64,000 nucleotides of DNA from Plectosphaerella cucumerina (taxonomy: Eukaryota; Ascomycota; Sordariomycetes; Glomerellales; Plectosphaerellaceae). Within the stretch, counting starts at the first letter, position 1. Every line of letters begins with the position of its first letter. The stretch lies in contig JAGPXD010000002.1 of the NCBI GenBank assembly GCA_020746995.1, positions 1,488,001-1,552,000 of the forward strand, read 5' to 3'. The translations under genes and the position numbers were made by a program. Below are positions 45,701-57,236 of the stretch, in pieces. Below the pieces are notes generated by a model. It had not been told where the DNA came from and made no database searches. It saw only the letters and a list, made by a program, of their open reading frames with translations.

Positions 45701-48700
45701 GGCACCCAGCACTTGCCCTGTCGCTCACTGTTCGTCTCAACCCTTTGACAAAAACGACGCCTGATGGCATCTCCGTCGGTTCCACAGCATGGAAGACTTC
45801 CAGAAATGCAACCCTGAGCAGGGATGCCGTCTTTAGTTTAGGCCTCAACGATGCGTACCGTGCTAGCGAGTCAAGACCGAACTGTAATTTGGCCCAAGTG
45901 CCGATTCTGGAATTGTGACCGATCCTTTGGACGACGAGGAAAGTCACTTTCGGTGGTGCAAGCAGACATCCAGAAGTCGTGGGTAGCTCTCACATGGGGC
46001 GTCCTGGTCGGTTTCCGCCGTCTTCCCCCGTCGACTTTCCGCGAGACTCTGAAAGTTTTCTCTCGCCGCCATCGATGGACGACGAACTGACTCTGTTTTG
46101 AATTGCAGAGTGGGTCTCTTCGTAATGAGATGGGTGATGGAGACGGTAACACGGGAAAGCATGTGTCGTCCCGCTTGGTAGCTCGAGGGAGAACCGCTGT
46201 TCCTGCATTAGCGCCGCTTGACCATCCTGGGCCCCCCTTGGTCCCGGGGGACCGGCCGTCGCCCTGGGGAGATGGCCATGAAACAGGGGCCAAATTACCA
46301 TCTGGGACAGCAATTCGGCTTGAGGACATGACGCTTGACAGCACAAAGTGACTCCGGCAGCAAAGATGGCATATCCGCGACTCGGGCTCCATTCCGAACC
46401 TCTGCGGCGAATTGCTTTGACCTGGCGAGCTCAGCCTTGATTGACGTAGATTTGCACACCCGCCCGTCTGTTCGTGTGGCGTGACATGGGCTCTGGAGTG
46501 TGTGGTGTGGGCCTTGGGAGCACAACTGCCGAGGTACTCGTGCGGCAATCCCAGGCGAAAGAGGACCTCAGAAGGCGCATGGAAGCTGTGGAGGCTGGAT
46601 GTTGTCGTTTCTCATGACTTGGGCCTTGGGATGGAAGCTCGAGCCTTGACAGCCCAGTCGGCCGGCACGATTGCCACTTGTCCCCGGGGACGTTCAGAAG
46701 CCAGCCAGGGTCCTGGCAGCAACGAGTCATCCCAGCAGATAGGTAGGAGGCCCTTTTGCCGTCCACGTCCAAGCTGGCTGTTGACAAGGTGATAACCGGA
46801 GGATCATGAACTGGCTGGGGGGACTTCAGGGTTCGCAAGCTTGGTCCACTGGCAGGGAGGAAAGAGGGTGTAGCTCTGGGCGGGTTGAGGCAGACGGGGC
46901 CAGGATCGTCGCATGCGAGACTTGACATCGGTGAAGACTCTGAGAGTGCGTCCTTATTGGGAGCGCCAGCCATCGCAAAAGAGCAGACCGCAAATCCAGG
47001 GACCAGCCGCCCCGGTGAGGCGCAGGAGCGTCCCAAATTTGACAAGTCCCACCTCGGCTCGGCTGGGTTTACGCCTGAACCCGTCCGTCATGTGGGTGGA
47101 GAGAAGACGGACGGCTTCGAGAAGGCTTCTATGCCAGGCGCAGAAGGCGGTATTTCAGGGTTGATGCCGGCTGGCGCACATTGTTTCCCGCATTTTGGAG
47201 TTGGGTCTCAGCGAGATGGGATGATACAGGCGCAAAGGCGGCGGACCCAGAGCAGCGGGCGTGCGCGCATCCAGCCGAGCGGGCGGCGGGACGGGCTCCG
47301 GGGCGACCCTCGCGATACCATTCTGCTGGATGAGCCCAAGAGTCCAGAAGCCCTCGCGGCTCGGCCCCGCCCCATAATGTTCCTCAAGTAAGAAGAAGGG
47401 GGTGTCGTGTCCCAAGCGTGCGTGCGTTGCCAGTGCTGTCCCTGTCACGACAACCCCGGTGGCCGATGGTCGGTGTGTCTATCGGTGAAAGGCGGGCGGA
47501 TTCGTCGGTCAAGTCCAGTCCAATCCAACCGGCGGTGGGCAACGGAGAGTGCCGTGGATGACAGGTGGCGAAGGGGAAGAAAGGACCCTGGATGCATGCC
47601 GAAGAAGAGGAGACGTGCTGCGATCCGAGGCGTGGAGGCAGGGGTCTGAGAGGCACCGGTGGAAGGGCGCGCCACGAGCCGGCAGGCCGGCTGGAGCAGC
47701 GGAGCAGCCAAGTGCCAGTGGAGGCGGGTTCCAGAGTTCGGACAAACTTCCTGGGCAGGCTGCTGTCACTGTCGCAAGGAGGTTGCAGAAGGGGGAGCGA
47801 GCCGCTCCAGTTGCCGTAAAGGGCATCGAGCTCCGACCCATTGAGGCGGTTTCTGGGTCCAGGAGTCGGACGGGGGACGGGGGGAGGGATCCCTCCACTG
47901 ACGGGCGACCTATTCCTGCCCCCTGTCGTCTTTCTTCATCCGGACCTGACCTGGGGTGTTCTGCTCGTGGCTCCCCAGCCAAAACGGCGCGCCGGGGAAG
48001 TGCTTCCGCCGTGTGTTGCTCATTTTAAAAATTTTGCCCCTAATATCCGGCACGGCGCAGGCTGCTTGCTTGGAGGAGCCATTGCGATCTGCGACGGGAT
48101 GGGGAAGATGCCGGGGGCAACAGAGGGAAAACGAATGGGCAGCTGGTGCCCAAGGCACAAGGGTGAGGCTTTCAAGTTCGGTCAGAGACGTCGGACATCG
48201 GTCGGGGAGAGAGTGGTTGGGGTTGAAGATGCTGGCGGTGGATGGACGACCACCGCACTGGGCTGGCATGGACGGGGATGCATCAAGGAAGAATTTTCAG
48301 AGCACCTGCAAGCTGCCTCCTTCCTTCGACCTGAAGCACGAGGTCCTCATTCCGGTACCTTCCTTCCGCCCGCCGTCTAAAGTACCTGGGCAGGGAAGGA
48401 GCTATCGCGTTGAGAAGTGCGCCTGTCATGAGGAGGAAAGAGCCACCCTCCCAGTTAGGGAAGGCACGGTGTATCAAATACGAGTATCCCTGGCAGCTTC
48501 CTCTTTCCACTTGGCGGAGAGACATCCGAGCAGAGACGCTACTGCCTGCCATGCAATGGGAGCTGCAATCCCATTCATTTCCTGAGATGCATCCTCTGAC
48601 TCCATCTCGGTGACTCAACCGTTGCACATGTCGAGAATTGGCCGGCACGTCAAGCTCGAAGACTTCGTCCGACGACTTCCATGTCGCTGTTGCCGTGGAC

Positions 48701-50799
48701 CGACCCCGTCTGAACATCACCATGGCCTCTGCTCCCCGGTTTCCACTGCAACCCGTTGCCCACCTGTCGCGACCTCCGGAAGCCAGTCAAATGCCACGCT
48801 CGCCTCACATGGACGGACACGCCCTTTGCCAGGTTCAGACGAGAGAAGACACCACTGGCAAGGCCACGAGAGGGTTTGTTGTCTGAAGAGTGACAACCAA
48901 CTCCCCCAGCATCGCCCACACCACCACACAAACACACCCCTGCTCGCCATGTGTGTCGCCCCGCGCTCGGACGCCCTTCCGCCGGAACCTCTCCCGCATG
49001 ACGGCGGCACGTTCCAGACGTGTCAGGGCAAGACTTGCCCGCCAGCGCCGACCTCCCTCCCCCTCTGCCCTCTGGAACTTCACCCGCCCGTCCGCTCGCA
49101 CGGCTGCCTGCTCTGGGCCTCGGGGCTCTCTTCCTTCCCAAGTTTGGTCTGATCTCACGCCGCGTCCGAGGGTGCGCGCGCTGGCGCTGGGGCGGCCATG
49201 ATTCGAAACGAAACAACCGTGACGATCCCTTTGTCCACTAGCCGTGGCGACCGTCGCGGCCTTGCCGGATCTTCGCACTCGCTGCTGCGGCCGTCAGTGG
49301 CCAAGCCTCCGTCGATGGCTACGTTTCACGAAGCTGGGCAGCAAGCAAAGAGTCTTTGACGGATGGCTTCCATCTGCTAGACCGTTCCGAGGTTGGCATG
49401 TTCCGGCCTCGTCGCATCTCGAGGCCATCCATCAAGTTTCGTTGCTTGTGCACTGGTGAATCTGTAGCTCGCCACGGGCTATGTAGTTCGGTCAACCGGC
49501 CTTTCGGACTGGAGGAAAAGCATGTCCTATCGTCTGTCTTGTCTGCCCGACCCTTCTCTGCACGATGACGCCAATTGTCGATACTAGGGAACTCACCATT
49601 GCCGGTGATGGTGCGCGGATCACGGGTCGTGGCAGCAATGGCTTCGGCACTGGAAACTACCAAGCCCTTCATTGCCACCAGATGTGCGGCCAACTCTGGT
49701 GATGGTGGTTTCGATTGGAGAAACGTTCTTGCAAACTCAATCGCGGACACGGAGCCATTTTTCGCTGCAGCATGCTAACTCGTAATCGCAGGTGACCGTA
49801 CCACGCTGTGCGCTCCTGCAATGCAGTGTTGCATTTACAATTTTACGAACTTGACCATATGATCAGGACCCTTTACGGCGTTGCACCAAAGCCAATGGTC
49901 CGGACCGATCGAACCTTCATGTGCCTATCCGCTGCGGCCAGCGGCCAGCGGCCAGTGGCGCCTTTTGCCTGCGATGACGGCCTGGAGCTCGCGAGTCTGT
50001 CTCGTGACTCCCTGGAGCGGACGAAATACACCGATCGCCTTGCAGCCCTCAAGCACGGCGAACCTCGGCCAGGGAGCACACAAGAAGCATGTCCAGCGTT
50101 GGATTCGTCGGGTAGAGCCCTCTCGACTGGCACACATGGCCTATTCTCCGGTCAGACAGCCACAACCACCGTTGAACAAGGTCCTCGGTTCCGAACGAGT
50201 CCCCGGTTAAGGCGACCGGCCTGGAGCGTCATCGTAAAACCAGTCGGAGGCCGGGTGGTGGCACGGCATCACGATGCCGGCCCATCGGGCGGACTGCCGG
50301 GGACGGATCTTCTGGACGAAGAGCGGTCAACGTCAGCGCTCGCTCGACCACGTATCCTATCAAGTGAGTAGGCGCTGTTGGTGAGTAGGCGCAGTTGACG
50401 AGGCAGCCTGCCCAAAACGAACATGCAAGTTGAGCGTCTCACAACCACGACTGCGCGCATGCGGCGACACCGTGCATCGCATCGCACAAGGCCGCCGGCA
50501 GAACCCGCTTTCGCTTTTGGTTTGGTCAACGATTGTTGGGTGTCCACGGCCTCGTCATCATTCGAGCCCGCCGAGATGGACAGAAGCCGGCGGCCGTTGC
50601 CTCGAGACCAGCGGCCAGCTGAAGCAGGAGGGATGGGGACGACCAAAGTATAAAGCGCCCCATGATGTCCACGAACTAACGGCCCAGATCTGCTCATCAG
50701 AATCATTCAGCAAGCATCTCATCATTTTAATCCTCGGCCTTCAAATTTCTTCACCATCTCCATCTGCATCAGCCTGCAAATCATTCTTCCAACTCCATC
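42704..50799. other. Gene-poor interval, right part
   Basis: Eight kilobases without a gene I can name. The minus strand from about 43.2 to 42.6 kb is pyrimidine-rich with CT repeats and a GCATC triplicate (43131-43147), probably promoter or leader of the micropeptide candidate. From 43.3 to 50.7 kb the sequence is GC-rich and mixed. Frames at 44883-45242 (+), 45323-45649 (+) and 49319-49750 (-) have fairly normal composition but no recognisable domains, splice context or partners. I would not call them genes. Confidence 0.4.
50649..50654 (+). promoter_or_regulatory. TATA box of the small secreted protein gene
   Basis: TATAAA lies 151 bp before the ATG at 50800, followed by a leader rich in CATC and CT, typical for strongly regulated secreted-protein genes. 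Confidence 0.5.
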
Positions 50800-51435
50800 A
50801 TGAAGTTCGCCATTGCGCTCCTTCCCCTCGCCGCTGCCATGGTCATGGCCGCTCCTGTATCAGACGGTCCGGCTTCACTGGCTGGCTCCGTCCTTCCCCG
50901 GGGCTGGACTCCGATCGACTCGAGCGAGGTCGCCCGTCGCATGGAGGTATTTGCCCTGGATACAAGGGATGATCTTGATAAGCGGCAGCCCGGTAATGTA
51001 AGCGTCTCTTGAACATGGTTGAAACGAACCTCGACTGACACCTACAGGTCTACCTCTGCACCAAGGCCAACTGGGAGGGCGAGTGTGCCGTGATCGACTT
51101 CACCGTGGCATACACGTGCCAGGCCATCCCGGCGCCCTTCACCAACAACCTTGGATCCATCGGCCCTGACAAAGGCGCGCTGTGCCGCCTGACCTCGTAG
51201 GTCAACCGCTCGTCAACTTCGGGCAATCTCTGGCTCTCTACCTATGAAGATTCATGCTAATACACGCCATGACAGGATCTCCAAGGCCGACACCTGCGAC
51301 CTTCATGGCGATCTCTTCATCGAGTACCCGGGTGTCTCCAACCTGTTCAGCCACGACGGACAGGACTACGGCTCCAAGGCGCACCACATCACCTGCCAGA
51401 AGTGCACCAACTGCCAGGGCGAGGGGTCGGATTGA
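50800..51435 (+). CDS. Small secreted cysteine-rich protein with Kex2 pro-peptide
   Basis: Three exons (50800-50997, 51048-51196, 51276-51435) encode 168 residues. A signal peptide (MKFAIALLPLAAAMVMA) is followed by a pro-region ending in Leu-Asp-Lys-Arg (KR at 61-62), a kexin site; the mature protein would be about 106 residues with eight cysteines, enough for four disulfides. The mature start (VYLCTKANWEGECAVIDF) and the segment NNLGSIGPDKGALCRL match a widespread ascomycete family of small secreted proteins with a crystallin-like pattern. Its function is unknown. By size, Cys content and secretion it would be listed as an effector candidate in a plant- or animal-associated fungus, but the family also occurs in saprotrophs. 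The second donor is GTAGGT, slightly unusual but in phase. Confidence 0.82.
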
Positions 51436-52434
51436 CGAATGACGAGGCGAGCGGGCGAGGTCGGCTTACGGACAGATTGTAATAACCCGATCTTCGGGCG
51501 TTCCCCTGCCGAGAAGAGGGGATGAGTTCCTTGCATAGCCGGGGGGGTTGGGTGGCCATGGTTACGACGGCATCAACAGACATTAATACTCCATGCCCAC
51601 GATCCAGACAAGAAGCAGCCCGCGGTGAACTCGAGAAGTACAGCTGCCACGTTTCAAGCCCCTTCTTTGGGTTCCATCAAGACCGTTGTCTCGGGACTGC
51701 ACCACTTGTCCTCCCCCTCGAGAAACACGAGAGCACTGGGGAGACAGCGGAGAGAGGGCGAAATCTGGGGAAAAGTGCCAACCCCGCAAAACAGTGATGC
51801 AACGCGGATGATTTTCCCGCAGTCTGCCCCCTGCTCCTCCAACTTCAAGCTCCAACCCCAACTCACCCGCACCGACGCGCGCCAATGACGGCTCGGCGCT
51901 ATCAAGCTTTCTGACGACATGGCCCCAGGCGAACACAACGCTCCATCCGTCCCCAGCGCGAACTCGGCCATGATCGTCCAACAGCTACCCCGCGCGGTCT
52001 GGGGTCCGCCGTCGACCCGCGGCCGAGCTGTGACCGAGCTGCTGCTGCTCCCGCCGCCGCCGTCTCTCCCGGACGGCCTCACATTTTGCCTGACCAGCCT
52101 CCCTCCCCCGTGACTCCGCCGGCATGGGTCGACGTCGTATCCGCGCCCTCGACTGACCAGGACCCGGGTAGACGCGCCAGTCAGGACGACGAGAGGCCGA
52201 AGCCGTCGCTTGACCGCCGTCCATCTATTCTGCGCCTGGGAAGAAAGCGCCAGGAACAGGGACGAGGGTTCAGGGAAGGAAAACCAAGGCAACGCGAAGA
52301 CGACCGACGAGCGGGCCCATACTATAAGACTCCCACTTCCCCGCGCTGGTTCCCCGGATGTCTGGAGACAGTTGATGCCAGCGCAGACGCGGATCCTCGC
52401 ACTCTAGTCCCAAGACTCTCCTCCCATCCTCAAG
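51436..52434. other. Intergenic spacer with aldose epimerase promoter
   Basis: No gene recognised. The right end holds the promoter of the next gene, with TATAAG at 52323-52328, 112 bp before its ATG. Overlapping open frames on both strands at 51.6-52.3 kb look spurious. Confidence 0.45.
52323..52328 (+). promoter_or_regulatory. TATA-like element of the aldose 1-epimerase gene
   Basis: TATAAG, 112 bp upstream of the ATG at 52435, with a CTCC/CATCCTC-rich leader after it. Confidence 0.45.
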
Positions 52435-53813
52435 ATGCATCTTTCTCCCTGGCTCCTGGCCCTCGGGGCCCTCGTTCCCTCCCTCGCCAACGCCCAGGCC
52501 ACTGGCAACAAGACCACGCCGAGGCCGGACAAGGACGGCAAGTACTGGATCAAGAGCGAGCACCTTACTGCCGGTTTCGTGGCCTACGGCGGCGCCATCT
52601 CGGACCTCGTCGTCAAGGACAAGTACGGCGTCCCTCGTGACATCGTCGCTGGATTCGATACAGCCGCCGAGTACAGCAACCCGGAGACTCACCCCAACTA
52701 TGGCAATGTTCCTGGGCGGTACGCGAATCGCATCAAGAACAGCACCTTCGAGATCGACGGTGAGACCTTCCATGTGAAGCCCAACGACAACCCGACGGAG
52801 GAGTATCCCGATGGCCTCAACACGCTCCACGGCGGTCCTGACGGCGTAAGTCATTTCCCAAGCCTCGCCCTGAGTTTGGCCCCGTGTATCACCCCAAGAA
52901 GAACCCAGAGCTAACTCTGCTCAGTGGGGATGGCGCAACTTCACCGTGGTCACCCACACAGAAGACAGCATCACCTTCTCCATCGTCGACCCCGACGGCA
53001 AGGAGGGCTTCCCCGGCGAGGTCATCTCCTACATCACCTACACCCTCGTCGGCTGGGACTGGGAGATCAGCATGGTCGCCGTCTCGACGCAGGTCAAGAC
53101 GCCCATCATGCTGAGCAGCCACACGTACTGGAACCTCGACGGCTTCGCCAACAACGAGACCAGTCTCGCCAACAACCACACCCTGCACATGCCGTACAGC
53201 GGCACCCGCGTGGGCGTCGACAGCATCCTCATCCCCACGGGCGACATCCTTGCCAACGAACGCGGCTCCGTCAACGACTTCTGGAGCAGCCCCAAGCTCC
53301 TCGGCGCCAACATCACCAGCCCCGACCTCGAGGGCAACTGCGGCGCCAACTGCACCGGCTACGGTACGTCCCCCCCTTTGCTTCCCATAAGCACCACCCA
53401 GACTAACATTCACAGACAACTGCTTCATCATCAACCGCGACGCCCACCGCCCCTTCGACTGGCGCACCCTCGGCCCCGTCGCCTCCCTCTCCTCCGCCTG
53501 GTCCGGCATCCGCGTCGACGTCTTCACCGACCAGGATGCCTTCCAGATCTACAGCTGCACCCAGCAGGACGGCACCCTCCCCCTCAAGAAGTCCCAGGGC
53601 ATCGAGGACAACGAGGACTTCCCCCGCATCATCCCCCAGTACGGCTGCGTCGTCCTCGAGGTCCAGGACTACATTGACGGCATCAACCACCCCGCCTGGG
53701 GCCGCGAGAAGAAGCAGATCTTCGGCCCTGCTGATGGTCCCTACGTCCTCAAGGCCAGCTACCGCTTCAGCGTCGATGAGGACGAGAAGGAGACGGGGCG
53801 CGATGAGCTGTAG
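52435..53813 (+). CDS. Secreted aldose 1-epimerase (galactose mutarotase family)
   Basis: Three exons (52435-52845, 52925-53363, 53416-53813) give 415 residues. It starts with a signal peptide (MHLSPWLLALGALVPSLANA). The mutarotase fold is recognised from GAISDLVVKDKYG, GNVPGRYANRI, the substrate-binding histidine in GLNTLHGG (H132) and the catalytic histidine in SSHTYWNLDG (H203). The C-terminus contains conserved VVLEVQDYIDGINHPAWGR and QIFGPADGPYVLKASYRFS. Such enzymes interconvert alpha and beta anomers of aldoses; secreted fungal forms may act on sugars released from polymers outside the cell. Six or more Asn-X-Ser/Thr sites agree with secretion. The C-terminus ends with RDEL, similar to but not identical with ER-retention signals of the HDEL/KDEL kind. 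Confidence 0.92.
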
Positions 53814-54833
53814 GTTGGCTTGAGTATGGCGAGGGATGGAGTTGTGGGCTAGGTAGTGAGCAATTGAGCATTTTGATGTGAACAGTTTCCGCCTTCGTTG
53901 ACAAAGATGCCGTGACCATATGTTGACACGCGGTTGTGCGTGGTGACCAGGGCATCAGCGGTGACAAGTCGGCACTGTGAGCATCTTCATCGATATTTTG
54001 GACGAGAACTTCACATCTAACAGTAGCGTAGTTGTCTTCGACTTGATTATTATGGCGGGCGAGACCAGTAGCTAAATACAGCCCATCAAGGCGGAGACCA
54101 TGCTCGACCGTGTCGTTATCCGAATCGAATCAGGTCCCTCGAGGCAGACTGAAGATGGCAATGGAAGCCTTGGTCTGACCAGACTATCTCCCCAGTCCTC
54201 CCATCCCATCACATGAGACCTCCCATCCCGCGCCGACCTGAGAACCTCCCAGCACCCCGCGGCCTCGAGCCGTCTGAGGTCCTGGTCCGTAATAAAGTAT
54301 GTCTCCGTGTACAAATGGTGTGTGCCAGGCCCCCCCGAGGGGAGGCCCTCCTCTTTTCAACCCGGAAAAAGACCCCGTAGCGGCCTCCAGAACGCCTGGA
54401 GCAGCTGTAAACGACAAAGGAAACATCGGTCTGCGGCCCGACTGCCGGTAGTATAGCAAAAAAAAGGTGGAATGGCCCGTTCTCAGTCTATGAATTGTTG
54501 GGGTATTTTCGGAAACCGGAGAAGACAGACGAGAAAATGGAACAGATGCGCGCTGGAGCTGTGTGGCCCGTCGGCCTTGGTATCGAACGTGTCGAGAACG
54601 GAAAACCTCGGGAGCGGTGTTCGCTCGCTCCCGTCGACGTCGCTTGGTTGCGACCGTCAAAAAGTCAAAGAAATCAGACGTCGTCTCTAGTCGGACTGAC
54701 GAAAAAGTGCTGCGTGCTGCGTGCCCGCGGCGCCTAAAACTCCTTGCCCATGCGAGTCAAGCTTTTTGTTGCTGCTGAGACTCATGAAGATCTTGCGTGA
54801 CAAAAATCCGCCGGGACTGCCATCATGGCAGAC
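53814..54833. other. Convergent 3' spacer
   Basis: The 1.0-kb region separates the convergent aldose epimerase and IME2-type kinase genes. It is AT-richer near 53.85-54.1 kb. No gene or repeat was recognised. Confidence 0.4.
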
Positions 54834-57236
54834 CTAAAAGCGATTGCCTGCGGCCCAGATGCTGGCCGAGGCCGATGCGGCCCACTCGCTCTCCTCATAG
54901 GGCGGTGTCGGCCACTTGTACTCAGAGCCTTGCGGCTTCTTGAGGTTCAGAGGCCGAGGTGTCAGCAACTCGTTGCCGTCTCCGAAAAGGACCGAGTTGC
55001 CGTTGGCTGACGGAGAGGGTGTCGGGTAGGGATTCGTCGGCCCAATGTTGCTGGCGGATTGTCGCAGGCCGGGCTTTCCGTCCTTCTCCATCCGCTTCAT
55101 CGCCCGGTGGGTCGAGTTGAGCATCTCGTCGAGCAGCTCATCCTCCTCATCGGGGGCGTCATACTGATGCACGCCCTGTGTCGCTTGAGCCCGACGTGTC
55201 CGGCTGGAGATGGGGCCGCCGGTGCGTGCCGCCATCATAAGGTTGTCCACGGAGCGGGGCTGCTGGTTCTTGGGCAGAGAATGGTGCCTCTTGAGGTTGT
55301 TGGATTGGAGGCCGTGGTGAGGGGGAACGGGAGGCTGTGCCTGCCTGTGCTGCTCGACATCCCGCAGTGCCTTGTCGAGAGACTCGAAAGTGTCGGTCTT
55401 GGGGCCAGCTGGTGACGACTGGTCGACAACCATTGAAGATCGGTTGCTGGCCCAAGGGCTGCAGCCTGCCGGGGGCTCCGCGTCTTCGTAAGCCGGCGAC
55501 ACCGGCGTTTGGTGTCGCCCAGAGAACCGCCGGGCGCGCTTGCGCAGATGCGAGAAGAAGCTCTCCTTGTGGCCGCTAGGCGGCGAGGCCAGGCCGCTGT
55601 TTCCGTTGAGTGCACGCTCGGCCTGTTGGCGATGCATTTCCGCATAGTTGTTGGTGCTGGAAGCGACGGACAGCTGGCGTCCAATCTTCTTGCCTGATTT
55701 GTCGACTTGAGGGGCGCGGCTGTCGGCTTGTGCGGTGACGGCGTCCGACAGAGGAGAGATGGGCTTGATGGTGGGGAGTATCGGCATGGGGGCGACGTTC
55801 GAAGGGCCGTTGGTCCACGTGCTTCGTTTGCCAGCAGGCGGGCGCGTCTTGTTGACAGGTACCTCGTTTGTTGTCGAGGCGTGCACGGGGACGGGTCGGG
55901 GTGCGGTAACTTCCTTGACCGTAGGGATATCGGTGGTCTCGGAGCGGCCGATGAGGGACTTGCGGAACCAGGACGGCTTTGATGACGTGGGAGCCGGTGT
56001 GGTCGACTCCTTGCTGCGTCCAAGATCCGACTGCTTCCTGCCGAGAAGCCTCGAGGCGGACGATTTCGGCCTCATAGGGTCGACAGCGTCGACGAAGTAG
56101 TCGTGGGCCAGGGCCTGGCTCGACGTGGGCCTGTTCTTGGGGTCCCACATGAGGCACCAGGTCACGAAGTGGCTGAGCTCCTTGGGCCACTGGGGCTGCT
56201 GGAGGATCGTGTCGAGCGAGTGAGGCGCCATCTTGGGGAACGAGAAGCCCAGTTTACCGGCCAAGCGGGTGCCCTCTCGCCACTCTCCACCTCCAACACG
56301 GGCGCCGGACTTGCTGTACCAGTTGCCGGGGCTGCCCATGATCTCGCACACCCGCCACACCTGGTCGACCTCGTTTCCACCGGGGAAAAGCGGCTTCAGG
56401 GTGGCGACTTCGACGGCCATGGCTCCGACGGCCCAAATGTCGACGGGGGCGGAGTACTCCCCTGCACGGAGCAGGACCTCGGGGGCGCGGTACCATCTTG
56501 TTGAGACGTAGGTGGTGTAGGGAAGTCTGCTGTGCGTCTCGCGGGCGAGACCGAAATCGGCAATCTTGACGGTGTAGGCGGGCGGTGTCGAGGGCGGCGT
56601 GACGAGGGCGGAATACCGTCTGAATGATGTGACGGAAGAATCTTGGTGGGCGGAGGTGGTGACGAGGATGTTCTCGGGCTTGATGTCACGGTGGAAGAAG
56701 TGGTGGTCGTGGATGTGCTCCAGACCCTGCATGATTTGGAAAAGGATGCTCTTGACGCTCGAGTTGTCGAGGAGCTTGTGGTCCCTGGCCTTCATGAGCT
56801 GGTACAGGTTGCCCTCCATGTACTCCATGGCGATGTGAAGTTTCCGGGTGTAGGGGTCGAGGAAGATGTCCAGAGCGGGCACCAGGTGCATGTGTTGCGG
56901 GAGAGTCCGCAGGAAGACGACCTCGCGAAGTTCGAGACACGGGCCGAAAGACTCAAATGTCTTCTTCATCGTCTTGATGGCAACCTAGAAAGCAGGGTGT
57001 CAAGACAAGCGCGGCGAAAACAAGGGATCGGCACGGGAAGAGGGCGCCTCGGACGGACGTACCACTGTGCCACGGCGAGCCACATTGGCACCGGCACTGC
57101 GGACGCGTGCCAGCACGACGCTGCCGAAGCTGCCATCTCCAATCTCCTTCAACACCTCGAAGCGATCTTCGAGGGCGACCATGCTTGATGTTTGAGTTGA
57201 GGGACCACGATGGGTCAGGTCGACGGGAACTGTCAT
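54834..57236 (-). CDS. ime2: IME2/MAK-type serine/threonine protein kinase
   Basis: Two exons (57236-57063, 56984-54834) encode 774 residues. The kinase domain (about 25-345) has the Gly loop IGDGSFGSVVLAR, catalytic Lys62 in VAIK (the splice junction lies just before it), HRDIKPEN, DFGLARE and a Thr-X-Tyr activation loop TTYVSTRWYRAPE. The TXY loop, the insert between HRDIKPEN and DFG, and the long Ser/Pro-rich C-terminus place it with Ime2 (yeast), ime-2 (Neurospora), ImeB (Aspergillus) and animal MAK/ICK. Fungal members control meiosis or sexual development and light or nitrogen responses. The C-terminal 400 residues are low-complexity with Ser/Thr-Pro sites. A long CT-rich leader (about 0.6 kb to a TATA-like element near 57890) suggests regulated expression. 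Confidence 0.93.

Noticed and set aside
36229..50799. RIP-mutated transposon graveyard
   Set aside because: The interval is GC-rich with no TpA-rich decay and no reverse transcriptase or transposase remnants visible.
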